Shown piece by piece: positions 54,206 to 61,706 of a DNA stretch of 61,706 nucleotides; the first letter of the stretch is position 1; every line of letters starts with the position of its first letter. The notes below the pieces were generated by a model. It made no database searches, was not told where the DNA came from, and worked only from the letters and a program-made list of their open reading frames with translations. A program made the translations under genes and the position numbers. Where the stretch lies: assembly GCA_949155905.1 (NCBI GenBank), contig CASCWU010000005.1, positions 1 through 61,706 on the forward strand, written 5' to 3'. This DNA comes from an uncultured Lachnospiraceae bacterium. Lineage in GTDB: Bacteria > Bacillota > Clostridia > Lachnospirales > Lachnospiraceae.

Positions 54206-55291
54206 ATGGGAAAAATAATTTTAACAGGCGACCGTCCGACCGGACGTCTGCACATCGGACATTATGTCGGCTCCCTGAAGCGGAGAGTAGAGCTGCAAAA
54301 TTCCGGCAGCTATGAAAAGGTATTTATTATGATTGCAGATGCACAGGCGCTGACGGACAATGCGGACAACCCGGAAAAGGTACGGGAAAATATCATTGAG
54401 GTGGCGTTGGATTATCTGTCTATCGGACTCGATCCGGCGAAATCAACGCTGTTTATTCAGTCGCAGATTGCAGAGCTGTGCGAGCTGACGTTTTACTATA
54501 TGAATCTGGTGACGGTTTCCAGGCTCCAGCGGAATCCAACCGTAAAGTCCGAAATTCAGCAGAAAAATTTTGAAACGAGCATTCCGGTCGGCTTTTTTAC
54601 GTATCCGATCAGCCAGGCCGCCGATATCACCGCGTTTCAGGCAACCACGGTACCGGTTGGGGAGGATCAGCTTCCGATGATAGAGCAGACAAAGGAAATC
54701 GTGCGGAAGTTTAATGCGGTGTATGGAGAGGCTTTGGTAGAGCCGGATGCACTGTTGCCGGATAATAAGGCCTGTCTGCGGCTGCCTGGTACGGACGGAA
54801 AGGCAAAGATGAGCAAGTCGTTGGGGAATTGTATTTATCTGTCCGATACCGAGCAGGAGGTTCGTCAGAAGGTGATGTCGATGTATACCGATCCGAACCA
54901 TATTCATGTAGACGATCCAGGCCAAATCGAAGGAAACTGCGTTTTTACGTATTTGGATGCGTTTTGCAGGCCGGAGCATTTTGCAGAGTATTTGCCGGAT
55001 TACCAGAGCCTGGAGGAGCTAAAGGCACATTACCAGAGAGGCGGTCTGGGAGATATTAAGGTAAAGAAGTTTTTAAATGCCGTACTGCAGGAGGAGTTAA
55101 CGCCGATCCGCGCCCGCAGGAAGGAATTTGAGCAGGATATTCCGGCTGTCTTTGAGATACTGAAAAAAGGCAGCGATACCGCCAGAGAGGTAGCGGCTAA
55201 AACCCTTTCGGATGTAAAACATGCTATGAAAATCGACTATTTTGAGAACAATGACCTGATTGCCAGCCAGACGAAGCGGTTTCAGGGGTGA
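54206..55291 (+). CDS. trpS: Tryptophanyl-tRNA synthetase
   Basis: A class I synthetase of 361 residues charging tRNA-Trp. The HIGH motif is in [18 protein letters not shown] (residues 7-24) and the KMSKS motif in [11 protein letters not shown] (about 200). The GDRPTG form and length fit the TrpRS type with a longer C-terminal domain. No T-box precedes it, unlike the trpXYZ genes earlier in the window. Confidence 0.95.
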   Translation: MGKIILTGDRPTGRLHIGHYVGSLKRRVELQNSGSYEKVFIMIADAQALTDNADNPEKVRENIIEVALDYLSIGLDPAKSTLFIQSQIAELCELTFYYMNLVTVSRLQRNPTVKSEIQQKNFETSIPVGFFTYPISQAADITAFQATTVPVGEDQLPMIEQTKEIVRKFNAVYGEALVEPDALLPDNKACLRLPGTDGKAKMSKSLGNCIYLSDTEQEVRQKVMSMYTDPNHIHVDDPGQIEGNCVFTYLDAFCRPEHFAEYLPDYQSLEELKAHYQRGGLGDIKVKKFLNAVLQEELTPIRARRKEFEQDIPAVFEILKKGSDTAREVAAKTLSDVKHAMKIDYFENNDLIASQTKRFQG

Positions 55292-55407
55292 GGTCAGAGA
55301 CAAGGAGGGCATTGTTCCGTCTGCCCGTCAATAGTAGCAGAAGAAGTCAGCGGAAGATGTCCTTTTTTGGAGAATCTTACGAAAAATAAAAATCAGAGAA
55401 AAAAGAG

Positions 55408-55436
55408 TTGCTATTTTTAGAAAATGGTAGTAATAT
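55408..55436 (+). promoter_or_regulatory. Promoter of asd
   Basis: TTGCTA (55408-55413), 17-base spacer, TAATAT (55431-55436), leaving an approximately 85-base leader without clear riboswitch features. Confidence 0.55.
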
Positions 55437-55526
55437 ATTCCCTACGAAAGACATATGTACGCGCTGTAAAGACAAACAGAGCGTGATATTGCATGCCAAT
55501 CAGAAAAATGAGGGGAGTTTATCAAA

Positions 55527-56609
55527 ATGGGAAAATTACGTGTTGGTATTTTAGGCGCTACCGGGATGGTAGGACAGCGTTTTATTGCCTTACTCGAGCA
55601 GCATCCATGGTTTGAGGTCGTAGCCGTAGCAGCCAGTCCGAGAAGCGCCGGCAAAAGCTATGAAGAAGCAGTCGGCGGACGCTGGAAAATGGATACCCCG
55701 ATGCCGGAGGCGGTAAGGAAGCTGGTAGTTTTAAATGTCAATGAGGTAGAAAAGGTCAGCAGTGAGGTGGATTTTGTATTCAGCGCCGTGGATATGACGA
55801 AGGAAGAGATTAAGGCGATTGAGGAGGCCTATGCCAAGACAGGCACTCCGGTTGTTTCAAATAACAGCGCTCATCGCTGGACGCCGGATGTACCGATGGT
55901 AGTGCCGGAGTTAAATCCAGAGCATTTAGAAGTAATCGCTTACCAGAGAAAACGTCTGGGGACAGATCGGGGTTTTATCGTAGTCAAGCCGAATTGCTCG
56001 ATCCAAAGCTATACACCGGCGCTTCATGCTTTGAGAAAGTTCGTTCCAAAGACGGTAGTAGCGACGACCTATCAGGCAATTTCAGGAGCTGGAAAGACCT
56101 TTTCGGACTGGCCGGAAATGGTAGGCAATATCATTCCGTATATCGGCGGCGAGGAGGAAAAGAGTGAGCAGGAGCCTCTTAGGATTTGGGGACAAATCGA
56201 GAATGGTCAGATTGTGAAGGCGGCAGGCCCGGTGATTACCACCCAATGTATCCGTGTTCCTGTTTTAAACGGACATACGGCGGCTGTGTTTGTCAGCTTT
56301 GAGAAGAAGCCGACAAAGGAGCAGATGATAGAGGCATGGAGAAGCTTCCGGGGACTTCCGCAGGAGTTAGGGCTGCCAAGCGCACCGAAGCAGTTTATCC
56401 AATATTTAGAGGAGGATAATCGTCCGCAGATTACCCAGGACGTCGATTTTGAACAGGGAATGGGAATTTCTCTGGGACGTCTGAGGGAGGATACCGTATT
56501 TGATTACAAGTTCGTCGGCCTGTCTCATAACACGGTTCGCGGGGCGGCGGGCGGCGCCGTATTGACTGCAGAGTTGTTAAAGGCACAAGGTTATATTACA
56601 GCGAAATAA
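55527..56609 (+). CDS. asd: Aspartate-semialdehyde dehydrogenase
   Basis: Reduces aspartyl phosphate to the semialdehyde for lysine, threonine, methionine and diaminopimelate. The NADP site is VGILGATGMVGQRFI, the catalytic Cys is in VVKPNCSIQSYTPAL (about residue 156) and the active-site His is in RVPVLNGHTAAVFV. At 360 residues with these motifs it belongs to the archaeal/fungal-like type, which is common in Clostridia. The start follows GAGGGGAGTTTATCAAA. Confidence 0.95.
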   Translation: MGKLRVGILGATGMVGQRFIALLEQHPWFEVVAVAASPRSAGKSYEEAVGGRWKMDTPMPEAVRKLVVLNVNEVEKVSSEVDFVFSAVDMTKEEIKAIEEAYAKTGTPVVSNNSAHRWTPDVPMVVPELNPEHLEVIAYQRKRLGTDRGFIVVKPNCSIQSYTPALHALRKFVPKTVVATTYQAISGAGKTFSDWPEMVGNIIPYIGGEEEKSEQEPLRIWGQIENGQIVKAAGPVITTQCIRVPVLNGHTAAVFVSFEKKPTKEQMIEAWRSFRGLPQELGLPSAPKQFIQYLEEDNRPQITQDVDFEQGMGISLGRLREDTVFDYKFVGLSHNTVRGAAGGAVLTAELLKAQGYITAK

Positions 56610-56641
56610 AAAAGAAAACCGGATAAGAAAAGAAAGAAGAG

Positions 56642-56677
56642 AAGGATGAGAGCAAGGCAGTTGTTTTCATCCTTTTT
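56642..56677 (+). terminator. Terminator behind asd
   Basis: AAGGATGA (56642-56649) and TCATCCTT (56667-56674) with further pairing AGCAA/TTGTT inside, then T-rich. The rest of the gap to 56900 shows only short direct repeats of GGATAACGAGATAA type. Confidence 0.7.
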
Positions 56678-56900
56678 CTGTGCGGAGAAACGAGTTGGAT
56701 TCGATTCTCTCCCTTGCAACTTTTTTTGATTTGTGTTATTCTGATGACATTGCGTTTGAGATGCCTCCGAACAGGGATGTATAAACGATGGGGCATTCCA
56801 GAATAACGAGATAAAGGGATAACGAGATAACGAAATAGAGCAGCAGCCAGTATGACAGAGGCAGAAGCAGGCTGCGGGAGAAGAAAGAGGAAACAGAACT

Positions 56901-57293
56901 ATGGCAGAGAAAATAAAAACGGCAAAGCATCGTCGGAATGAAGTTATTTTAATCGGCATTGTCTTATTAGCGGCTGTCGGTTATATGCTGTGGAGGCAGC
57001 TTGCTCCGACAGAGCCTGGCGGTGAGGTAGTCGTACAGACGGATGGCAAAGAATACGCCAGGCTGCCGCTTTCAGAGAATGCGGAGCTTGACATTGCCCA
57101 GGGAGAGCGGCACAATCATCTGGTGATTAAAGACGGTGTGGCAACAGTGACAGAAGCCACCTGCCCGGACAAGCAATGTGTTCACCAGGCGGATATCAGC
57201 CGAAACGGGGAAATGATTGTTTGTCTACCGAACCAGGTGTTGATCACGATAGAGCATGGAGAGGATGCTGAACTGGACGGTACAGCAAAGTAG
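56901..57293 (+). CDS. NusG domain II-containing membrane protein
   Basis: A 130-residue protein with an N-terminal anchor helix (residues 15-32) and an extracellular NusG-domain-II/KOW-like part (PF07009): NHLVIKDGVATVTEATCPDKQC, then MIVCLPNQVLITIE. The Cys of CPDKQC and IVCLP are family-conserved. It is commonly encoded directly before the Gx transporter gene, as here (29 bases). Exact function unknown. Confidence 0.9.
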   Translation: MAEKIKTAKHRRNEVILIGIVLLAAVGYMLWRQLAPTEPGGEVVVQTDGKEYARLPLSENAELDIAQGERHNHLVIKDGVATVTEATCPDKQCVHQADISRNGEMIVCLPNQVLITIEHGEDAELDGTAK

Positions 57294-57322
57294 AAGCGGA
57301 GAAAAGGACAGAGGAGGAAGCG

Positions 57323-57820
57323 ATGAAAGCAAATGTGGCAAGGTATGGCGTATTGGTGGCGCTGGCCTTTATTTTTAGCTATATAGAAACGTTGATTCCA
57401 TTTGAAATGATAGGGATACCTGGCATAAAGCTGGGACTGGCGAACCTGGTCGTGGTCGTGGCAATGTATACAATGCGGACATGGGATGCCTTTATCATAT
57501 CCCTGGTGCGGATTTTGCTCGTCGGCTTTACCTTCGGCAATTTATACAGTGCGGTATACGGTCTGTGCGGCGGACTGTTAAGCTTTGTCGTCATGGTGCT
57601 TATCAAAAAGGCTGACTGGTTTGGAATCGTAGGAGTCAGCCTGACAGGAGGAATTTTTCATAATATCGGACAGCTTATCGTAGCGGTGCTGGTAGTGGAA
57701 AATGTCAAGGTTGCCTATTATTTTCCGCCTCTTTTGATCGCAGGAGCGATTACCGGAACCGTGATCGGCATTGTAGCAGGAATGATTGTCCGCCGCCTGA
57801 AAAAGCTGTTACAGATATAA
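57323..57820 (+). CDS. Gx transporter family protein (Hpre_diP_synt_I)
   Basis: A PF07456 membrane protein of 165 residues with five or six helices: ALAFIFSYIETLIPF, GIPGIKLGLANLVVV, FGNLYSAVYGLCGGLLS and GGIFHNIGQLIVA. The family was named after heptaprenyl diphosphate synthase component I but looks like an ECF-type S component. The start follows CAGAGGAGGAAGCG. Its end overlaps the convergent VanZ-like gene by 12 bases. Confidence 0.9.
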   Translation: MKANVARYGVLVALAFIFSYIETLIPFEMIGIPGIKLGLANLVVVVAMYTMRTWDAFIISLVRILLVGFTFGNLYSAVYGLCGGLLSFVVMVLIKKADWFGIVGVSLTGGIFHNIGQLIVAVLVVENVKVAYYFPPLLIAGAITGTVIGIVAGMIVRRLKKLLQI

Positions 57821-58660
57821 CGGTTTCCGGTTTTGCTTTTGCAGGAAATCCGTTTCGTGCAGAGACTGGCAGAGGGCATTTAGCATCGTAAACAGCAGCG
57901 AGCCGATGATACAGCCCAAAAAGGCCGGAACGAGATCATCGATATCGCACATAGACGGCAGCAGAAAATACTGTGCCAGCTCGATGAGCGCCGGTACAAG
58001 CAGAAAGGAGAAAAGGCGCAGAAGGAGCAGCCGTTTTCCAAGGAGCAAATGCAGGTAAAAGCCTGCCGGAATAAAAAAGGCAGCATATTGGAGCAAGTAA
58101 AGCACAGTTGGCTTTATCGAGGCGTCTGTTTGGATGTAGGCTTCTATCAGTGCCGCCAGGCTGTAGAACGGAACCAGGTTGATTTGCTCTGTCTTGGTAA
58201 GAGCCGGCTGCTGGTAGACATAGCAATAGAAAAAGCCTGCCAGAACCGCTGCCCACAGCAATAGGCTGGATTCCAGGAAAAAGAGGTTATAGTTCATAAA
58301 GCGAGGCCCGAAATCCGTCAGATACCGCAGCATACAAAAGAGAAACGGAACGGCAAAATGAAGGGCGGCCAGCCATAGCATATAGACAGAAAAGGGCAGA
58401 AGCGTCCCGTATAGCCCAAAGTAAGCAGGCACACCAATCGCCAGAGTAAGCAGTTCCGCCACGAACAGGAAGCGGAAACAGTAATGGTAAGAAAAGGAAT
58501 TTTCAAGCAGATATTGGGATATTACCAGATCTGCCAAAGCAATAACCGGCAGGGTGATCCAGGTGTCCTCCAGGAAATAGAGCAAGCAGGTCTGGAGAAT
58601 CGCTGCAAAGATACCAGCCAGAATCGAAACAGAAGAGATTCGTATCATTCGCGTCTGCAT
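57809..58660 (-). CDS. VanZ-like membrane protein
   Basis: A 283-residue protein with about nine helices. The last 120 residues fit VanZ (PF04892): NLVPFYSLAALIEAYI, ALIELAQYFLLPS and CDIDDLVPAFLGCIIGSLLF, with the conserved acidic pair before the final helix. The N-terminal helices are an extension. The family is linked to glycopeptide tolerance and envelope lipids, but most members are uncharacterised. Start behind AGAAGGTAGTTCC. Confidence 0.8.
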   Translation of the reverse strand: MQTRMIRISSVSILAGIFAAILQTCLLYFLEDTWITLPVIALADLVISQYLLENSFSYHYCFRFLFVAELLTLAIGVPAYFGLYGTLLPFSVYMLWLAALHFAVPFLFCMLRYLTDFGPRFMNYNLFFLESSLLLWAAVLAGFFYCYVYQQPALTKTEQINLVPFYSLAALIEAYIQTDASIKPTVLYLLQYAAFFIPAGFYLHLLLGKRLLLLRLFSFLLVPALIELAQYFLLPSMCDIDDLVPAFLGCIIGSLLFTMLNALCQSLHETDFLQKQNRKPLYL

Positions 58661-58685
58661 GGAACTACCTTCTTTCGTTTTAATA

Positions 58686-59642
58686 TTAAGAGCATGTGTT
58701 AGGCTTTCCGCCTATTATCCGGATCGTATGCTCGGAGCAGGCAAAGACCAGCCGTTTCTGGAGGCCCCGGTATTCTCCGTCGCTGTGAACGCAAAGCGGC
58801 TTGGAGACCGTAAGCCTGGCGCTGCGGCAGTTGATCAGCGTTACTCCCTTTAAGCGGGTATGTCTTCCTCCGAGCAGTAAAGCAGGCAGGATGACGAATG
58901 CCTTGATTTTCGGAAAGCCATGGAGAATACAAAGGGAGAGCAAATGGTCGGTTGGATCGGCACAGGGCGCTACCGGCAGCCCTCCGCCCTCAAAGCGCTG
59001 GTTCATCGCTGCTGCAAAAAATACCCGCGGATACGTAACCGGCGGCCCGCCGTCGATAGAAACCGTCAGGTCAGCCGTGCGGCAGGCAACGATCTGCTTG
59101 ATGGCAATGATCAGATAAGAAAGCTTGCCAAGCCCGACCTGATTGAGCGCCTGTTTGATGGGGGAATCCAATGCTTCCTTACAAACCGCAGCATCAAAGC
59201 CGATACCGGCGCTGACGGCAAAGCGGTATGGACGATGCCCTGAGCCAGGCAGGGAGATGGTGCCGTAGTCCATTTCCAAAATGTGCCGCCCGGAAAGAAT
59301 CTCGCCGAGCGCCCTAACCGGATCTGGAGAAAGCCCAAGTCCTCTGGCGAGGTCGTTGCTGGAGCCAGAGGGCAGATAGGCAAAGGTAATCCGCTCCAAA
59401 TCCTCCTTCGGTACAGCGGAAAGCACCTCGTTTGCTGTTCCGTCCCCACCTAGGATAACCAGTGTAAACGCTCCTTTTACTTTGGCACAAAGCTTTTTGG
59501 TCAGCCGGATCGAGTGGCGGGGATAGCGTGTGACAAACGCCCGGTATACGATGCCCTGACGGCGCAGCTCTCGTTTGGTCTGCTTCCAGACCGTAAGCCC
59601 TCTGCCGCTGCGGGAGGCTGGATTGATGATAAAATAGTACAT
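58686..59642 (-). CDS. Diacylglycerol/lipid kinase family protein
   Basis: A DagK_cat protein (PF00781) of 318 residues: the start YYFIINPASRSGRG, the nucleotide motif VILGGDGTANEVLSAV, YLPSGSSNDLARGLG and VSAGIGFDAAVCKE. The C-terminal beta domain ends with LCVHSDGEYRGLQ, where typical members have DGE. It phosphorylates diacylglycerol or a related lipid. The start has AAAGGGGG upstream; 25 bases separate it from the VanZ-like gene downstream. Confidence 0.92.
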   Translation of the reverse strand: MYYFIINPASRSGRGLTVWKQTKRELRRQGIVYRAFVTRYPRHSIRLTKKLCAKVKGAFTLVILGGDGTANEVLSAVPKEDLERITFAYLPSGSSNDLARGLGLSPDPVRALGEILSGRHILEMDYGTISLPGSGHRPYRFAVSAGIGFDAAVCKEALDSPIKQALNQVGLGKLSYLIIAIKQIVACRTADLTVSIDGGPPVTYPRVFFAAAMNQRFEGGGLPVAPCADPTDHLLSLCILHGFPKIKAFVILPALLLGGRHTRLKGVTLINCRSARLTVSKPLCVHSDGEYRGLQKRLVFACSEHTIRIIGGKPNTCS

Positions 59643-59725
59643 AGGACATCCCCCTTTTTCTTTAGTATACGTGTTTTAGGAGAAAGTTGCAAGGGGGAGA
59701 AGAAGAGAAAATGTAAATTCTCTTC

Positions 59726-59754
59726 TTGCAGTTTGCAGCCTTCTTTGTTATACT
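59726..59754 (+). promoter_or_regulatory. Promoter of the Big_2/GLUG surface protein gene
   Basis: TTGCAG (59726-59731), 17-base spacer, TATACT (59749-59754). A leader of about 190 bases follows before the gene. It contains several small stems (GGGCAC with GTGCC; CTGATC with GATCAG at 59909-59932) but no riboswitch that I can name. Confidence 0.7.
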
Positions 59755-59868
59755 AAGGGTAACTGATTCGTACACCAAACAGGGCACAGCCGGATCCTTT
59801 GATCTGCCTGCGCCGCGAGGGTGCCAGGGGCGTCCTGGTATATATACAGAAGAAAAGAAAGGAGGTCA

Positions 59869-59913
59869 ATGCCTTCCGGCCGGGTCGGGAGAGCAGAGAG
59901 GGGGATGTACTGA
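59869..59913 (+). CDS. Candidate 14-residue leader peptide
   Basis: An ATG 7 bases behind AAAGGAGG opens a 15-codon frame encoding MPSGRVGRAERGMY. Its stop lies at the left arm of the CTGATC/GATCAG hairpin that precedes the surface protein gene. The ribosome site is better than that of the main gene. It may control translation or mRNA stability, or be chance. Confidence 0.35.
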   Translation: MPSGRVGRAERGMY

Positions 59914-59954
59914 TCAGGTAGCTTGAGATCAGATTCAGAAAGGAAATGAGAAAG

Positions 59955-61451
59955 ATGCGAATAAGAAAAATTGGAGCATTTTGGATTACATTGTGTATGG
60001 TACTGGCGTGTTTGCTGACACCTCTTTGTACCAACAGCGTTTCGGCAGCAGCCGCGCCGAAATTAAGCAGGACGAGCATGGCCGTCTATGTAGGCTCTAA
60101 AAAGACCCTGACGGTAAAAAACACAAAAGCAAAAGTAACCTGGAAAAGCAGCAAAACAAAGGTAGCAACCGTTAGCTCTAAGGGTGTGGTCAAAGGCGTT
60201 GCTCCTGGTACGGCAAAGATTACGGCTACCGTATCCGGTAAGAAGCTGACCTGTACCGTAAAGATCGTGGATCGGAACGGAAATGCACTGGATATTAAAG
60301 CAGAAGGAACGGACGGCGGTGATTTTGTCCTGGGAGAAAGTAAGCTTGGCGTATCCTTTAAAATGGACGCTGCCACCACGAACGTTAAGGCACAGATTCT
60401 GGATGTGTCGGATCAGGTGCTTTACACAAAGACCTTCCCTACCTGCAAAAAGAATGCAAAGCAGGCTTTTACCTGGGATGGAGGAAATCTGGATGAGGAG
60501 ACGACCTGCCGGATCCGCATTACAGCAGGGAAGAACATAACCTATTCCGAGTATTTTACGGTGATGACCAAAGCCTCCACCGGATTTGCCGGAGGAAATG
60601 GTTCTAAAAGCAACCCATATCTGGTAGAAAACTTGGAACAGCTCAAAAAGATTGCCGAGTGTTCCAACCGTTCCTTTAAGCAGACACAGGATATTAACGG
60701 TAATTACGAAACGTTTGAAGCTATCTGCGGAGTGGATATCGGCTTTACGGGCAGCTACGACGGAGCCGGTCATACGATTTCCAACCTGATGATCAAGGAC
60801 GGCATTTTTGCTGCTGTCAAGGAAGGTGCAGTGGTAGAAAACCTGAAGTTTTCCGACTGTACGGTGACAGAGGGTTCCGGAAACTGCAAAGGAATGAACG
60901 CATTTAACAAAAAGTGTACCGCTATTGGTGTTGTGACGCCATGGAACCATGGGAAAATCCAAAACTGCAGCTTCAAATCCTGCTCTATTTCATTGAGCGA
61001 CAACTATAATGAATGGCGTTATGCAGGAGCAGTTTGCGGTTATCAGTTTGCTACAGGAGAAATTCGTTCCTGTACCGTGGATACGGGAAATGTTGCAGGA
61101 ATAGAAAGCTATACGATGGTTGGCAGCATTGTAGGGGAAAACAATGGGAAAATCATTGCTGCTACGGCTAGCTCGAATACGATTGCCGTTACCGCGACGA
61201 ATAAGGGCAACAAGGATCAATATGCCGGTGGTATTGCAGGGAAAAATACGACGTCTGGAGTGATTACGAATTGTAAGGTATCCGCCGGGAACGTTACCGT
61301 ACCAACAGACGGATGGTATAACTATATTGCCGGTGGGATTACCGGAGTAAACGAAGGACAGATATTAAAATGTACGGCAGTCACGACGGTAGAAGGAAAG
61401 GAAAACGGGACAATCACCGGAAATAAAGAGGGCGGTGTGATCACCAACTAA
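59955..61451 (+). CDS. Secreted surface protein with Big_2 and GLUG-type repeats
   Basis: A signal peptide (about residues 1-32, ending SVSAA) is followed by a Big_2 immunoglobulin-like domain (KLSRTSMAVYVGSKKTLTVK...VKGVAPGTAKITATVSGKK, about 38-112). An approximately 85-residue beta domain like FlgD-type Ig follows (VKAQILDVSDQVLYTKTF). Then come GLUG-type repeats: FTGSYDGAGHTISNL, VGSIVGENNGKII and AGGIAGKNTTSGVITNC. It probably faces the cell surface; no sortase motif is visible. I prefer the ATG at 59955, 10 bases behind AGAAAGGA; the ATG at 59946 has almost no spacing. Confidence 0.88.
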   Translation: MRIRKIGAFWITLCMVLACLLTPLCTNSVSAAAAPKLSRTSMAVYVGSKKTLTVKNTKAKVTWKSSKTKVATVSSKGVVKGVAPGTAKITATVSGKKLTCTVKIVDRNGNALDIKAEGTDGGDFVLGESKLGVSFKMDAATTNVKAQILDVSDQVLYTKTFPTCKKNAKQAFTWDGGNLDEETTCRIRITAGKNITYSEYFTVMTKASTGFAGGNGSKSNPYLVENLEQLKKIAECSNRSFKQTQDINGNYETFEAICGVDIGFTGSYDGAGHTISNLMIKDGIFAAVKEGAVVENLKFSDCTVTEGSGNCKGMNAFNKKCTAIGVVTPWNHGKIQNCSFKSCSISLSDNYNEWRYAGAVCGYQFATGEIRSCTVDTGNVAGIESYTMVGSIVGENNGKIIAATASSNTIAVTATNKGNKDQYAGGIAGKNTTSGVITNCKVSAGNVTVPTDGWYNYIAGGITGVNEGQILKCTAVTTVEGKENGTITGNKEGGVITN

Positions 61452-61502
61452 AAGAGGGGCTTGGATGTCTAAGCCGCCTTGCAGCGATTTAAGCATGAAC
61501 AG

Positions 61503-61543
61503 CAATTCCTCCCCTTCTTTTGGGTAGGGGAGGAGTTGTTTTG
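61503..61543 (+). terminator. Terminator behind the surface protein gene
   Basis: CAATTCCTCCCC (61503-61514) and GGGGAGGAGTTG (61527-61538), 12 pairs with one G-U, then TTTTGCC. Confidence 0.85.
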
Positions 61544-61595
61544 CCTTTCACTCCTGCAAGTGGACAAAAAGAAAATAAAAAATAAAAAAAGAGGC

Positions 61596-61624
61596 TTGAC
61601 AAACTACCATCTTCTGCATATAAT
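61596..61624 (+). promoter_or_regulatory. Promoter of the tRNA gene (or tRNA cluster)
   Basis: TTGACA (61596-61601), 17-base spacer, TATAAT (61619-61624), both boxes perfect, about 30 bases before the tRNA. Confidence 0.9.
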
Positions 61625-61653
61625 ATATCTTGTCGCTGCGAGAAGCAGCATAA

Positions 61654-61706
61654 GGGATCTTAGCTCAGCTGGGAGAGCATCTGCCTTACAAGCAGAGGGT
61701 CATAGG
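61654..61706 (+). tRNA. tRNA-Val (anticodon UAC), 3' partial
   Basis: GGGATCT acceptor arm, TAGCTCAGCTGGGAGAGCA D arm, and the anticodon arm TCTGC-CTTACAA-GCAGA with anticodon TAC at 61687-61689. The variable loop begins and the window ends, so the T arm and the acceptor 3' strand are missing. Confidence 0.92.

Noticed and set aside
54206..55291. T-box control of trpS
   Set aside because: Only 67 bases separate trpS from the preceding gene and they contain no stem I, T-box or terminator.
59755..59868. c-di-GMP or cobalamin riboswitch in the surface protein leader
   Set aside because: Some stems recall GEMM leaders (GGGCAC, GGTGCC), but the conserved core bases and the terminator are not there.

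Overview
The window reads as a chromosomal segment of an anaerobic, endospore-forming Lachnospiraceae-type Clostridium. The basis is a six-gene Rnf operon (rnfCDGEAB), SpoIIID, a Trp T-box leader, several strong TTGACA-17-TATAAT type promoters, BspA/Big_2/GLUG-type surface proteins, a SEC-C methionine aminopeptidase, and gene order and codon use of mid-GC Firmicutes. Most genes lie on the + strand and the window is gene-dense.

Layout: 1-5.0 kb has two tandem paralogous membrane-anchored XRE regulators (the first cut by the window edge), an XRE protein with about nine HEAT-like repeats, and a two-domain CmpB-type membrane protein. 5.1-8.7 kb is a Trp-specific T-box controlling a TrpXYZ ABC importer. 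8.8-11.6 kb is a ZnuACB zinc importer. 11.7-18.4 kb holds housekeeping and metabolic genes (AI-2E transporter, Map, Cof phosphatase, RQC-GNAT fusion, small membrane protein) and an alpha-glucosidase broken by a frameshift. 18.6-20.2 kb is a minus-strand WYL regulator plus GyrI-like pair. 20.4-24.1 kb has a TehB-like methyltransferase, a nucleotidyltransferase-like gene coupled by ATGA overlap to a Septu-like (PtuA/PtuB) anti-phage module, then spoIIID. 24.4-29.4 kb is the Rnf operon. 29.4-32.2 kb is a minus-strand subtilase plus an orphan FliD-like protein.

32.3-34.7 kb is rpmG-secE-nusG-rplK-rplA. The expected rplJ-rplL does not follow. Instead there is a leader with alternative hairpins and then a MATE exporter, a 6-phospho-beta-glucosidase and a ROK kinase, which together suggest non-PTS beta-glucoside use. 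39.0-44.7 kb: transglutaminase/BspA surface protein, polyphosphate kinase, phosphofructokinase. 44.8-47.7 kb: a BlaI/BlaR1-like pair with two dyad operators and an atypical extracellular sensor. 47.7-52.7 kb: a GIY-YIG-like unknown, cardiolipin synthase, and a MerR/MATE divergent pair with a textbook 19-bp-spacer MerR promoter. 52.8-53.6 kb: a decayed tnpB. 53.7-59.6 kb: VOC protein, trpS, asd, NusG-domain-II protein, Gx transporter, VanZ-like protein, lipid kinase. The window ends with a Big_2/GLUG surface protein preceded by a leader containing a candidate 14-codon peptide, and the first 53 nt of a tRNA-Val(UAC).

The best candidates for something beyond routine annotation are the nucleotidyltransferase-PtuA-PtuB cluster, the displaced ribosomal-type attenuator before the MATE gene, a conserved motif repeated directly after two attenuators (5.4 and 34.9 kb), the large inverted repeat between trpX and trpY, the cysteine-rich tail of RnfE, and the FliD-like/subtilase pair. 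No database search was possible; functions rest on motifs and family knowledge.
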